Notes: generated by a model from the letters alone, not told the origin. 64,000 nt of DNA from an uncultured Granulosicoccaceae bacterium (GCA_937951345.1 CALFCF010000048.1:62001-126000), one strand, 5' to 3'. Counted from the first letter of the stretch, positions 39,848-50,249 are shown. Translations and numbers: made by a program.

Positions 39848-41980
39848 CTATTGCGAAGAAACCCGCTGCATGACATCCGCATAACGCTGACCCATTTCAC
39901 GTAAAGCTGCGGCACCGAAGTGAATACATGACCCCTCGCCACACGGGTACGCCGGCGGCACCAGATCGTCCGTCAATACGACACCTGTAAACGGCACACG
40001 GCTGGCAATCGTTCTGTGCGCATTGTCAACCTGCTGCTTCTCAAGCCCGAAGTTTGCAAAGTCACCACGCGGATCATTTCCGCGGGACATTGTCCCTACT
40101 ACAAACGGTATGTTGACGTCAGGACCGCGCGCCGAGGAACCACGCCGGTCTACTGCAGCGTTGCTGCGTATGGCACGGATCAGTTCGTCGAGGTTGCCCG
40201 CGTAGTTACCGGCACAAAGCGGATTATTGGAGTCTGCTTCACCCTGATGCCAGATAACACCACGAAAAATCCCACCACTCTCGGCGAGCGCAAGTTGCAA
40301 ACGGGCAAGAGCACGCCGGTAGAGCTCTGTGCCAGCAAATGCCTGGTTATCGCGATCACGGACATTCCATCCAATGTTGTCAAGGATGTCGTTACCGCAA
40401 AAGCCTGTTGCAGACCAGGCAGCCGGCACCAGGATAATCTCTTGTGTTGTTAACCCAAGCATCGCTTTCGCGAAACTCAGCCCGAGCCCTATGCGTGTTC
40501 CACCTTTACCCAACTGGAAGGGGAAGCGTAATTCGTGCAATGGATCTTCCGCTGGTATCAGACGAGGGGATCCTACAATCGTTGCCGGGTTTTCAAAAGA
40601 AATATCGTCGGGATAAAACGACAGATTGTTTGAAGTTACGTTTAGTTGCCGCACGCGGTCCACACGTTCATCCAGTCCACCCACAAACACCTCGCGCTCA
40701 CCATCAAGACTGAAGCCTTCCATGTTGCTCTGACCGATCAAAAGATAAACATCTGCTGCGCGTACCGGCTGCACACGATAACGAATGTCTGCAATTGGAC
40801 CATCATCAGCTTCGAGCCGCACTCTGCGTTCGTGAAAGAGCAGAGGTTGATCGCCTATGGGTAAAGACAAACGCAGTACCATTTCCATCTGTCTCTGCCC
40901 GGCAGGCATAACAGTCGTTGACAGATTCACTGAAGTCAACGAACCCCTATCGTCATCCAACGGCATGGCACGCAGTTGCAATGTTTGATCTACGCCGGAT
41001 TCTCGTGTCAGCGATATCGCAATAGAAACAGGCTCACCACCCTCGCGCAATTCAAAAATCTGATCAACGTTGATCGCAGAGATACCACTAGCGCTGTCTG
41101 TAGACACCGGGTTGCCCGGAACGGCCCCTACTGCGATGCCCTGCTCTTGAAGTGCAGTGTTGGAGGACGCAGATAATTCACCAGCGCCCAGTGTACGTCC
41201 ATCCGCGTCGAGCGCTTCAACACGATAGTTGAACTGTCTGCCGGCAATCAGTGATGGCTCAAAAAAGCTTGTGCCGTCGGTCATTGCGACTGGCGTACCA
41301 TCACGTGTTACCCGGTAGGCTGTCACTGCTTGATCTGCACGATCCCAGAATAATTCAGCGACAGTGGGTGAATAAAATTCCAGCCGCAGTCCTGTAACAG
41401 CCAGTGAACCGGAAACGCCGCCGCCATTACTAACAACTGAGCCACCAACTGAGCTAACGCCAGAGCTATCCACTGAACCAGCAGCCAGGACCTGGCCTGG
41501 ACTAACAGTGAGTTCAAGTTCTGCCGCTGCACTGCTGTTCGCAGGCGCAATTGCCTCGACACGGTAGACGTGCCGGGCATTAGCGCTAAGCCCGTCTTCG
41601 TAAAAACTATTGCCAGCGGTCTCGGCTATCAGGCGACGGTCTCTGAAAATTCGATAACCTGAAACAAAATCAGATTGATCAGGTTGCGCAGGATGTCTGT
41701 CCCAGAACAATTCAAGCGCAGACGTCGAGTAAATATCTGCTCGAAGTCCGGTGGGAATAGCAGGCACCTCAGCCGCTACGACCATTAGCGGGAACAGTCC
41801 ACTGACAAGGGCTGTAAAAGCGATTACATAACAACTGCAACAAGTAAGTTTAAGTCGTCGCAACAGCGTCTGCACAATGCCTGTTACCGCAACCAGTAAC
41901 GAGGTAGACGAGTCGCCAGAAATATTGCCAGACAAACGCATGTCGAAAATCAAAGACCCCGGGTAGTTGCGCAAGCGCAC
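39848..41980 (-). CDS. Secreted SASA-domain (sialate O-acetylesterase-like) protein with two N-terminal FN3-like modules
   Basis: DVYLLIGQSNMEGFSLDGE, GGIFRGVIWHQGEADSNN; FN3-like modules YSTSALELFWDR and YSPTVAELFWDR. Confidence 0.82.
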   Translation of the reverse strand: MRLRNYPGSLIFDMRLSGNISGDSSTSLLVAVTGIVQTLLRRLKLTCCSCYVIAFTALVSGLFPLMVVAAEVPAIPTGLRADIYSTSALELFWDRHPAQPDQSDFVSGYRIFRDRRLIAETAGNSFYEDGLSANARHVYRVEAIAPANSSAAAELELTVSPGQVLAAGSVDSSGVSSVGGSVVSNGGGVSGSLAVTGLRLEFYSPTVAELFWDRADQAVTAYRVTRDGTPVAMTDGTSFFEPSLIAGRQFNYRVEALDADGRTLGAGELSASSNTALQEQGIAVGAVPGNPVSTDSASGISAINVDQIFELREGGEPVSIAISLTRESGVDQTLQLRAMPLDDDRGSLTSVNLSTTVMPAGQRQMEMVLRLSLPIGDQPLLFHERRVRLEADDGPIADIRYRVQPVRAADVYLLIGQSNMEGFSLDGEREVFVGGLDERVDRVRQLNVTSNNLSFYPDDISFENPATIVGSPRLIPAEDPLHELRFPFQLGKGGTRIGLGLSFAKAMLGLTTQEIILVPAAWSATGFCGNDILDNIGWNVRDRDNQAFAGTELYRRALARLQLALAESGGIFRGVIWHQGEADSNNPLCAGNYAGNLDELIRAIRSNAAVDRRGSSARGPDVNIPFVVGTMSRGNDPRGDFANFGLEKQQVDNAHRTIASRVPFTGVVLTDDLVPPAYPCGEGSCIHFGAAALREMGQRYADVMQRVSSQ

Positions 41981-42001
41981 AGGTTGCAGGCTCTTCGCCC
42001 G

Positions 42002-42028
42002 CTAGCTGATCCTGTGATGATCAGCTAG
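42002..42028. promoter_or_regulatory. Perfect 10-bp inverted repeat upstream of the SASA gene
   Basis: CTAGCTGATC-N7-GATCAGCTAG. Confidence 0.6.
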
Positions 42029-42065
42029 TGTACAGAAAGCCGCCCTGCGGCTGTGCAGATAATTA

Positions 42066-42206
42066 GAAGCCATCTCAAAATTGATCGGGGACGCCGAGTC
42101 GGGGACGCCGAGCCCTGCACGCTGATCCTTCGTTGTGTGCCGTTCTACGCTGCTCAAGCGCCACACGCCTTGCCTAGGCGCACAATCTCAATTTTGAGAT
42201 GGCTTC
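42066..42206. repeat. MITE/REP-like element bounded by 19-bp perfect terminal inverted repeats
   Basis: GAAGCCATCTCAAAATTGA (42066-42084) and TCAATTTTGAGATGGCTTC (42188-42206); internal tandem tcggggacgccgag x2. Confidence 0.8.
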
Positions 42207-42466
42207 CAGGTAATTTTCAAGCAATTAACAGATGCTTGCCAAGTGTTGTAACACGCTGCGACTAATCTGTCGTAACGGGACTGCATGAATAAATAAAGAG
42301 TCTTGACAAAGATTTTCCAATTATCGGCGAATCCGGTTAACCAGCGATATCGGACAACAAGACAATTGTGCGGCGAACTAAGGCGAGAATACCGTGAGTC
42401 GGTCTGATTGCGTGGGAAACCCAGGCGAACTATCAGACAAGGAGGCAACAACAAATAGCAGGAAAG

Positions 42467-42542
42467 TGGCGTCCCCTAGGGGACTCGAACCCCTGTTACC
42501 GCCGTGAAAGGGCGGTGTCCTAGGCCACTAGACGAAGGGGAC
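42467..42542 (-). tRNA. tRNA-Glu(TTC), CCA encoded
   Basis: Reverse complement GTCCCCTTCGTCTAGTGGCCTAGGACACCGCCCTTTCACGGCGGTAACAGGGGTTCGAATCCCCTAGGGGACGCCA folds as a cloverleaf with TTC anticodon. Confidence 0.97.
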
Positions 42543-42730
42543 GCAGATGAAAAATCGAACGCTATTCTTCTAAGCAGAGCGCGGGATTGTGCCCAATACA
42601 GTGGCCTTTTGTCAATACGAGAGTCAATTAAACCAAACAAAAACCAAACAATACAGCTGACGCGGCATAATCAACCGCTATCAAAAACCGCGCAAGGACC
42701 CGCTTTACACCAGCAGACACATTGTGCTGA

Positions 42731-43651
42731 CTAACCTTGCTCGGCTGCGGCCAGAAATCGCAAACGGTTGCGACCAGCCTGCTTGGCATTAATTAGTGCG
42801 GTCTCAGCTCGCGCCAACATGGTTTCCGGGGTATCGTCATCTACCATTTCAGTAACACCCGCGCTGGCGTTCTGGACGAGTTGTACATTGTCGTAGCTGA
42901 AGCATCGATCAATACAGGTTCGCAGCCGCTCAGATACCAATGACGCATCGTCAAAATCGGTTGATACCAGAATCACTACGAAGCGATCTGAATCCAATCG
43001 GAAGATTACGTCACCGCTTCGCAGATTATCAGAGAGTGTGTCTGAGACAGCCAGAATTAACTGATCACCTACCTCGTGGCCGTGGCAATCATTGATCTTG
43101 TGAAAGTGATCAAGATCAATCATCAGCAATGATAGTGGTTCATAAGCATCGCGTGACAGCAACATTTCACGCGGCAAAAGTTCAGCCAGCGCGATCTCGT
43201 TATTTACACGAGTTAGTGGATCCATCCATGATTCAAGCAAAATCGCACGCTCTTTCAAAGCTTCACGCAACGGGTAAAGAAATCCAGGCAACAGGTTCTG
43301 CAACTCACGTTTATCACGAGGTGTGACAGGGGTAGCACTCAGCAGCGTCAATTGACCGAGGGATTCACCACCCAAAGTCAGAGCAGTAGATACACTATGC
43401 TGGCGCTTGCGGCCTATGTTGATGGATTCAAAATTATCCGGCGTCGAGTACACGAGACCGTCAAAGCTAATAAACGGGGCAAGCTCCGTATAGAAACATT
43501 CGAGCAGCAGCCTTAGGTCTGATTTTCGTTCACACATCTGTGCAAAACGAAGCAGGCGCAACTGTTTATCCAGTGCTCGTGCAACCAGACTTTCAGGTTC
43601 GCCAACCAGCGACCTGGCAGTCCCCGGCGTGTTATCGATGCTACCGTTCAT
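42731..43651 (-). CDS. GGDEF-domain protein (degenerate GHEVG signature; possible diguanylate cyclase)
   Basis: LSLLMIDLDHFHKINDCHGHEVGDQLILAVSDTL, FRLDSDRFVVIL; the region is GGDEF-like with HEVG/LDSDR variants. Confidence 0.85.
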   Translation of the reverse strand: MNGSIDNTPGTARSLVGEPESLVARALDKQLRLLRFAQMCERKSDLRLLLECFYTELAPFISFDGLVYSTPDNFESINIGRKRQHSVSTALTLGGESLGQLTLLSATPVTPRDKRELQNLLPGFLYPLREALKERAILLESWMDPLTRVNNEIALAELLPREMLLSRDAYEPLSLLMIDLDHFHKINDCHGHEVGDQLILAVSDTLSDNLRSGDVIFRLDSDRFVVILVSTDFDDASLVSERLRTCIDRCFSYDNVQLVQNASAGVTEMVDDDTPETMLARAETALINAKQAGRNRLRFLAAAEQG

Positions 43652-43764
43652 AGTGTCGTTGGAGCGCTGAATCAGGAATCAATGTGCAGTATTCAGGCGC
43701 AAATCCCGTGCCACTAACAGGGAAATGTTGCATATCCGCGCAATGCACGGCATTCACAGCGGCA

Positions 43765-44331
43765 TTACAAAAGAGGTGAGACCGTGTTCAGGTAGATGAC
43801 CACCAGAAGCGCCAGAAGCGTCAACCCCAGCAGTGACACCGGAAGTAGTGAGATCCCGGTGAACCGCGGCTGCACGTCCGGTGTGTTTCTGAAGTCAACA
43901 TTTGACCACTCCTGGCGTACCGAACGAACCGTTGTCCCGTCAGAAGTCACTCGTCTGTCAGCATCAATAGGAATGTGATTGTATTGCGGCGCCGTGAATT
44001 CAGGTGCTTCACGGTGAGATGCCACAGCATCACGCACCTCAGTACGTTCATCGACATGGCGGTACTTTGCCAGGTATTCGCGCCATCCCTGTTCTGATTC
44101 GAGATCCAGCAATTCTTCGGGAATCAATTCAGGTACTTGTGTTACCGGTTCCCACAAATCACCGTCTCGACTGACGCGATCACTATGCCTTACCCGGCCA
44201 AGTAACAAATAGCGCCTGATGTCATCTGCAGTGTACGGTCCTTGCAAACGTGCACCCTGCTGCACATACCAGTGATCAGGCAAATCACTATCGTTTGCAT
44301 GAAAGCCTTTATTGTTGGATAAATCACTCAT
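43765..44331 (-). CDS. GYF_2-domain (DUF4339-like) single-TM protein
   Basis: DHWYVQQGARLQGPYTADDIRRYLLLGRVRHSDRVSRDGDLWEPV; C-terminal TM. Confidence 0.75.
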   Translation of the reverse strand: MSDLSNNKGFHANDSDLPDHWYVQQGARLQGPYTADDIRRYLLLGRVRHSDRVSRDGDLWEPVTQVPELIPEELLDLESEQGWREYLAKYRHVDERTEVRDAVASHREAPEFTAPQYNHIPIDADRRVTSDGTTVRSVRQEWSNVDFRNTPDVQPRFTGISLLPVSLLGLTLLALLVVIYLNTVSPLL

Positions 44332-44430
44332 CTGGCGATCCGAACTGCCTATTGGAAATATGCTTATGGGCGCGTTGCTTAGGATTTTCTATTCGTAAAT
44401 GTGTGCACATTCAACCTGTTAAACGGTTGT

Positions 44431-45159
44431 TCAGCGTTGTGTCCATTCAGTTAATCGGTTTTTGAGTCTGACCAGCGCCTGACCGTGGATCTGACAAACT
44501 CGCGATTCACTCACACCAAGAATGTCACCAATCTCGCGCAGATTCAGGTCTTCGTCATAGTAAAGTGACATCACCAGACTTTCGCGCTCCGGCAGATTTT
44601 TAATTGACTCAGCTAGTGCATCTCGAAATGATGCATATTCGACGTTTTCACTCGGTGTAGCCTCATCGCTCTGAGGTAAAGACATGGTCTCGCCGGTGTT
44701 TTCATCGGGCTGATCAAAACTGTATATGTGAGCAGCACTACTCTCTGTCAGGATGGTGTGATAGGAACGTAAATCGAGTCCAAGCTTTTCTGCGACAACA
44801 ACATCCTTGGCATCACGCCCGGTAGTCTGTTCGATTTCGCGTAGCACCTCTGCCGCTTCTCGGGATTTGCGGTGAACCGAGCGTGGCGTCCAATCAGATC
44901 GCCTGATCTCGTCCAGCATCGCACCGCGCACGCGAATACCTGCATAGGTCTCAAAGCTAGCACCTTGTGAGGGGTCATAGTGCCGAGCAGCTTCGAGCAA
45001 GCCGATCATCCCAGCTTGAATCAAATCTTCAGCCTGCACACTCGGAGGCAATCGATTCATCAGGTGGAAAGCAATACGTTTAACCAGATTGGCATTGGCA
45101 GCTACCAGGCCATCCGGATCAACCGTACCTACTTCGTTGTACATCGCATGTGCATTCAT
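44431..45159 (-). CDS. fliA: RNA polymerase sigma factor FliA (sigma-28)
   Basis: LVKRIAFHLMNRLPPSVQAEDLIQAGMIGLLEAARHYDPSQGASFETYAGIRVRGAMLDEIRRSDWTPRSVHRKSRE. Confidence 0.96.
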   Translation of the reverse strand: MNAHAMYNEVGTVDPDGLVAANANLVKRIAFHLMNRLPPSVQAEDLIQAGMIGLLEAARHYDPSQGASFETYAGIRVRGAMLDEIRRSDWTPRSVHRKSREAAEVLREIEQTTGRDAKDVVVAEKLGLDLRSYHTILTESSAAHIYSFDQPDENTGETMSLPQSDEATPSENVEYASFRDALAESIKNLPERESLVMSLYYDEDLNLREIGDILGVSESRVCQIHGQALVRLKNRLTEWTQR

Positions 45160-45188
45160 TCAGATTATCTCACCCGTGAGCAGCTTCG

Positions 45189-46040
45189 TTAGATCAGCCG
45201 CTCTAAAAAAAATTCTGGATGACCTTGAGCCGAATCCGGCTTTGGCCATTTCATTATTTTTTCAGCTAGCCTTTGAAAAGATCGAGACGAACGGCTACCT
45301 GAATTTGTTTCTGTTAACGCTTTACCGGCTCTGGACGCTTCGGTAATTTCTTCATCAAAAGGAATACACCCACAATATTCAACCAACACATCCAGATATC
45401 GATCTGTTTGTCGACAAAGTTCTGAATAAATTTCCAAACCGTGTTGAGATGAATCAACTTTATTTGCCACTACGCGGAACCGACAACACTCTTTGTTACT
45501 GCTTAATGTTTTGATAGTGGCAAAGCTATTTTGCATAGATGCAGGCTCATCACAGACAACCAATAAAACTTCTCTGGCGGCATATGTGAAATCAAGCACG
45601 GAGCGCGAAATACCGGCTTCGTTATCTATCAACATAATGTCGGCAGCAGTACGCAGCTGACTGAACGAATTGATGATCCCTTGATGTTGAATTTGTGATA
45701 GCTGCGACATTTCAGGATTTCCGTGGCAACCGGGTACCAGTGTGATCCCGTAAGGTCCTGTTACACAGATCTCGTTTATGTCTTTTTCGTCGGCTACCAG
45801 ATCAGCGATATTGAATTTCTGCTTGATATTTAGTGCTGTATCAATGGTTCCCATACTGAGATTTCCATCGAACAACACGACCTGAGCAGTTTGTTGGGCG
45901 AGACTCATTGCAAGATTGATGGCAACCGTTGTACGACCATCTCCACCCTTGCCACTGACCACCGACAATGTTTGCACGGGTGGCAAGTTACGCCCTTCCT
46001 GACGTAGCGAACTATGCTGCATCGCCGGGTTGTTACTCAT
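45189..46040 (-). CDS. fleN: Flagellar number regulator FleN/FlhG (MinD-like ATPase)
   Basis: VVSGKGGDGRTTVAINLAMSLAQ deviant Walker A; directly upstream of fliA. Confidence 0.93.
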   Translation of the reverse strand: MSNNPAMQHSSLRQEGRNLPPVQTLSVVSGKGGDGRTTVAINLAMSLAQQTAQVVLFDGNLSMGTIDTALNIKQKFNIADLVADEKDINEICVTGPYGITLVPGCHGNPEMSQLSQIQHQGIINSFSQLRTAADIMLIDNEAGISRSVLDFTYAAREVLLVVCDEPASMQNSFATIKTLSSNKECCRFRVVANKVDSSQHGLEIYSELCRQTDRYLDVLVEYCGCIPFDEEITEASRAGKALTETNSGSRSSRSFQRLAEKIMKWPKPDSAQGHPEFFLERLI

Positions 46041-46666
46041 ACCGCAACCCGCTCACCAATCAGCAAGTACGCAGATGCAGACGAGTGGCTCTCGCTCACC
46101 TCGACTTCATACAACGCTGGATTGACAATGAATACCTGCAAGGGTTGTAACTCCCAACTTCGACGTTCTGCACAGATGCGAATACCTTCTCAACAACTGC
46201 ATCTCTTACAACGCAAACACGATCCATGTCATCTGCTTCTAATGCCGGTCAATTGAGCAAGAGCTACACCATTGGCTAGCCAACAAATGCAGCATCTAAC
46301 TAAACATATCGAATAACTTTTCTAATTGGGAATTGGTACTCAGTATCGACACCGCTGCGCCAAACCGGTGAGCAAACACACGAAGAATTTCGTTACGTTT
46401 AGTGGCATTTACTGCAAAGATGCAGCATCGACCTGACGATCTGGGTTATTCGAATTCAGAGGAAATTCGATGCAAGGAAGGAACTGACAAAAGCTGAGCG
46501 CAAAAACCGAATGGTTTGCACGTAGAACAGAACAGTCGATAGATTCTGATACGAAATTTGACATTGCGGCAAATGCTGCCACAAAAAATGTGACGCCTGT
46601 ATCCAGCTCGACAGAATTGTCGAACCGGATTTTGGCACTACAACTTACAAACTGCAGTATTTTAAA

Positions 46667-48127
46667 TTAGGATACTTCTTCAGGACGTTGGATACCGTAT
46701 TTTCGCATCTTCTCGACCAATGTCGTACGTCTGATCTTTAAGCGGTTAGCTGCATGAGCCACCACACCCGCACATTCATCAAGCGCCTGCTCTATCAGAC
46801 TGATCTCTATTTCTGTTAAATGCTGCTTAAGATTGATACCGTCTCGCGGCAACCGCGGTGTATTATTAAGCTCTTTCGCAGGCATACCTGACATCAGGAT
46901 CGGCATCGCATCCATTAATTCACCGTCCTCCTCGTTGGGATCTTGTATGCCCACATGTGGCACAACCTTGGAAGGCAGATCTGACACATCCACAACCCCA
47001 TAGGGATGCAGGATTGTCATACGCTCCATCAGGTTGGCAAGCTCTCTAACATTGCCGGGCCAATCGTAGTTGCAAAGCGCCATCATCGCAGCCGGCGTCA
47101 GCTTTACGGAAGACTTTTTCTCATGCTCCAAACGCGTTATAAGTTCGTTGACAAGCAAAGGCAGATCTTCAGCACGTGTTTTAAGTGGAGGCATTTCGAC
47201 CGGAAATACATTTAGTCTGTAATACAGATCTTCTCTAAACGTACCGTCCTCTATTAGCTTCTCAAGATCTCTGTGCGTTGCGGCGACAATTCGCACGTCG
47301 CTTTTGACGCTTTTGTTGCTACCGACCCGTTCAAAGGATCGTTCCTGTATTACACGCAACAGTTTTACCTGCATGTTCAAAGGCATATCGCCAATTTCAT
47401 CCAGAAAGATTGTGCCGCCTTCTGCAAGTTCAAAGCGCCCCTGACGTGTGCCAACTGCACCTGTGAAAGACCCTTTCTCATGACCGAACAATTCTGATTC
47501 GAGTAATTCTGACGGAATCGCACCGCAATTGATCGGAACAAAGGGTTTTTTGCGGCGGTTAGAGTAGTAATGGATATTACGCGCCACCACCTCCTTGCCT
47601 GTACCGGATTCACCAAGTATCAAAACTGTGGCTTCGGTGGGCGCAACCTGATCAATCATCTTGCGAACGCGAATAATCGCGCGGCTGTTACCAACCAGAC
47701 TTCTGAAAAGTTCAGGATTGTTGCTGCTTTCTTTAACAGGTTGCGTCGCTGCGGTCCCGCGCACCTCGGCACGATGTATGGCATCGGACAACTCAGCATA
47801 TTTCAACTCATTTTTCATGCATGCAACAAAGTTGTCTTCGATCTCTTTCTGGCTCATGTCAGCAGGTTGATTACCCAGCATGAGAATTAGTGGCGGGCAG
47901 TTCTCATCCTTTTCAGACAGCTTTTGAGCCCAGTCAACAATGCCGTGAAAGTTAGTCACAAAAATAGCGTTATATTCGCCCAGATCATTCAGGCTATTTG
48001 CCAACTCATGTGAACTCAGAACCTTGGGCTCATAGTCAATGAACTCAAGTTGATGAGAGAGACGCAGGGATTTTTCTGCATCTGAATCAATAATCAGAAC
48101 TCTCTTTACTGTCTTCTTCTTTCCCAT
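46667..48127 (-). CDS. fleQ: Sigma-54-dependent flagellar regulator FleQ
   Basis: FleQ-like N-terminal domain; GESGTGKEVVARNIHYYS, GAVGTRQGRFELAEGGTIFLDEIGDM; Fis-type HTH tail. Confidence 0.93.
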   Translation of the reverse strand: MGKKKTVKRVLIIDSDAEKSLRLSHQLEFIDYEPKVLSSHELANSLNDLGEYNAIFVTNFHGIVDWAQKLSEKDENCPPLILMLGNQPADMSQKEIEDNFVACMKNELKYAELSDAIHRAEVRGTAATQPVKESSNNPELFRSLVGNSRAIIRVRKMIDQVAPTEATVLILGESGTGKEVVARNIHYYSNRRKKPFVPINCGAIPSELLESELFGHEKGSFTGAVGTRQGRFELAEGGTIFLDEIGDMPLNMQVKLLRVIQERSFERVGSNKSVKSDVRIVAATHRDLEKLIEDGTFREDLYYRLNVFPVEMPPLKTRAEDLPLLVNELITRLEHEKKSSVKLTPAAMMALCNYDWPGNVRELANLMERMTILHPYGVVDVSDLPSKVVPHVGIQDPNEEDGELMDAMPILMSGMPAKELNNTPRLPRDGINLKQHLTEIEISLIEQALDECAGVVAHAANRLKIRRTTLVEKMRKYGIQRPEEVS

Positions 48128-48502
48128 GATCGAATCCGCTTTGGACGTATACTGGCTTTTCTGTAAATCCAGTAAAAATAATCAGCAAATTGCTTTGCTG
48201 TACTTCAAATCTATAAAATGCGGCGGCTGATTTCTGTACAACTAATCAGCTGGAAAAACGGTCGCCATACATTTGTGTGTACAAAAAAGAATAGAAGGGA
48301 TTTTTTAAAAGACAAAGATTTGACGAGAATCAATCGATATTTAGGGTGGAAATTCTGACGATCAGGGCTATAACTATGGAGGACCGGTCCACTTACCAAA
48401 TGGGTACGCGACGACAACGTAAAAAGCTTTAGAGGAAAATACCTAATACATCCAAAAAAATTTCCAGTTCAATTGAACGAACAAAAGTTAGTCACCCGGG
48501 TC

Positions 48503-48563
48503 CGAGATACAGTAACCATTAATTTTTAAACTCGTTCGCTATTAAATCGTGCGCTGTATCTCG
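48503..48563. promoter_or_regulatory. Inverted repeat in the fleQ-flgM divergent intergenic region
   Basis: CGAGATACAG (48503-48512) and CTGTATCTCG (48554-48563). Confidence 0.5.
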
Positions 48564-48657
48564 TTAAGCACCGGAGCTGTGACAAATGTATTGGTATGAA
48601 GCAGTAAATTACATAAGACAAACTATCAGCCGTAAACCATTCCAATCAGGCAATAAA

Positions 48658-49101
48658 ATGCCTCGATCACCAATAACAATAAAAATAAATGGTGCGCCAA
48701 ATCTCATTCAGCAGGATTTGGTGCGTGAGGATGTAGATATGGCTAGATCACGTCGTGCACTGGTGCGCAAAGGCAATGTGACAAGCATTGCCGAGGCCAG
48801 ACAAAAGCGCGATGCGCAACGTCAAGAACAAGCAGATGCACAGGCAAAAATGCGCATTAGCACACTTGATGAACAGACACGGAAGTTTGATAAAAGTGCA
48901 GAGCGAGCGATTGTTCCACCTTCAGATACAACTGAACAGGGCACCGAGAAGAAAACTGAAAAATCCGCCAGAAAAGTCGGCAATCGTACATTCAATCGCG
49001 AAAAGGTCGAAGCGATCAAAAAATCGATTGCCAATGGCGAGTACCAAATAAACTACCAACGCGTCGCTGATAGGTTTATCGAGCGGGAATCAGTTGGGTG
49101 A
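48658..49101 (+). CDS. flgM: Flagellar anti-sigma-28 factor FlgM-like
   Basis: C-terminal NREKVEAIKKSIANGEYQINYQRVADRFIERE matches the FlgM sigma-binding region; N-terminal region is atypically long. ORF extends upstream to 48586. Confidence 0.78.
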   Translation: MPRSPITIKINGAPNLIQQDLVREDVDMARSRRALVRKGNVTSIAEARQKRDAQRQEQADAQAKMRISTLDEQTRKFDKSAERAIVPPSDTTEQGTEKKTEKSARKVGNRTFNREKVEAIKKSIANGEYQINYQRVADRFIERESVG

Positions 49102-49404
49102 CCATCGGTTAAACGATCATCCGCCGAATCAGGTGGAATAGTCTGACTGTGGGTCGCGAGTGGACTGCCGCCCGGCTCAATCACTTCTGCGACCAACAGA
49201 AGTTGCACCCGTCTACCATGCATCTGACGGGTGCCCAGGACGAATTCCGCACGCGTGTTACCGGCTTCGATTGCAGCGAAGAGTCGCGGAATTTTCTCTG
49301 CAATTGAAGCGAGAAACCGTTGTTGTCTGACAGAATCCGGCAATTTTTAACGAAACGTTGACAGCTAACCGTCCGGTTAGTTACTCTCCCCTCTCCTTCG
49401 AGAT

Positions 49405-49480
<76 letters not shown>

Positions 49481-49687
49481 TATTTCCCAGTAACTTCTTC
49501 ATACTTGTAACTTCATACATCGGACCGCGAACCGCTCGACCTGGTCGTCGACCTCGGCGGCCGGGATGCCGGATCACGCCGTGTGGCTGGGTAATCAGTT
49601 TTTATATATTACTGTTTATATTTACAGTATACACAGATTTCTTGATTAATTGGATCAAATTTCATGTGTTTCTTCGTGACAACTCAC

Positions 49688-50012
49688 TCAAGCAGCCTCA
49701 TCGACATCACCATTGTGATCAGCAAACGATTTTCTAATTAGCCTCGCGAAAACATCCGCTATCTCTCTATTGGGGCCGTCAGCGACATACATGTTGAGTC
49801 GATAGTGCGGTAATTTCGGTAGCCTTGCGCTGGTGTCATTCACCGGCTCCATACCCGGTGCTCTGAATCCATCTATGTCTGCCCTGATACCCAGATCGGC
49901 AGCACAGGCAATAGAACCCGAATCAAAATTCTGACCTGACCCGACTGCATTTATCCAACGCATGCCTGCTTTGTCTAAAGCCGCTATGGCCGGTTTAAGA
50001 AACAGACAGCTC
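49688..50012 (-). pseudogene. Truncated LysR-family regulator (C-terminal substrate-binding fragment)
   Basis: Open frame CLFLKPAIAALDKAGMRWINAVGSGQNFDSGSIACAADLGIRADIDGF...LPKLPHYRLNMYVADGPNREIADVFARLIRKSF resembles a LysR C-terminus; a stop codon lies just upstream and no HTH is present. Confidence 0.65.
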
Positions 50013-50084
50013 TAAATTCGAAGGCTATTTTCAAGATAGCAGTGAGAATAACTGCGGTGGATATATACACTCTTGTCCAGATGA

Positions 50085-50249
50085 GCAGCAGCAGCGGCAA
50101 TAGCTCGCGAACGGAAAGCACTTTTACAACTTACCGAACGAGAATTGAGCGATATCGGGATAAGCCAGTCACAGGCAGAAGCGCAGGCCAAGCGCGAGTT
50201 TTTCGATATTCCAGGCGAACGGTTAACGCAGTATGGATTGCTTAAATAA
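50085..50249 (+). pseudogene. DUF1127-like remnant without start codon
   Basis: In-frame AAAAIARERKALLQLTERELSDIGISQSQAEAQAKREFFDIPGERLTQYGLLK*; preceded by an in-frame TGA and no ATG. Confidence 0.6.

Noticed and set aside
46040-46660. Possible flhF or small-gene remnant upstream of fleN (a short frame ending ...LLIGERVAV* overlaps the fleN start by 4 bp)
   Set aside because: The frame is only about 50 codons, lacks an ATG and shows no FlhF motif; could not be supported.
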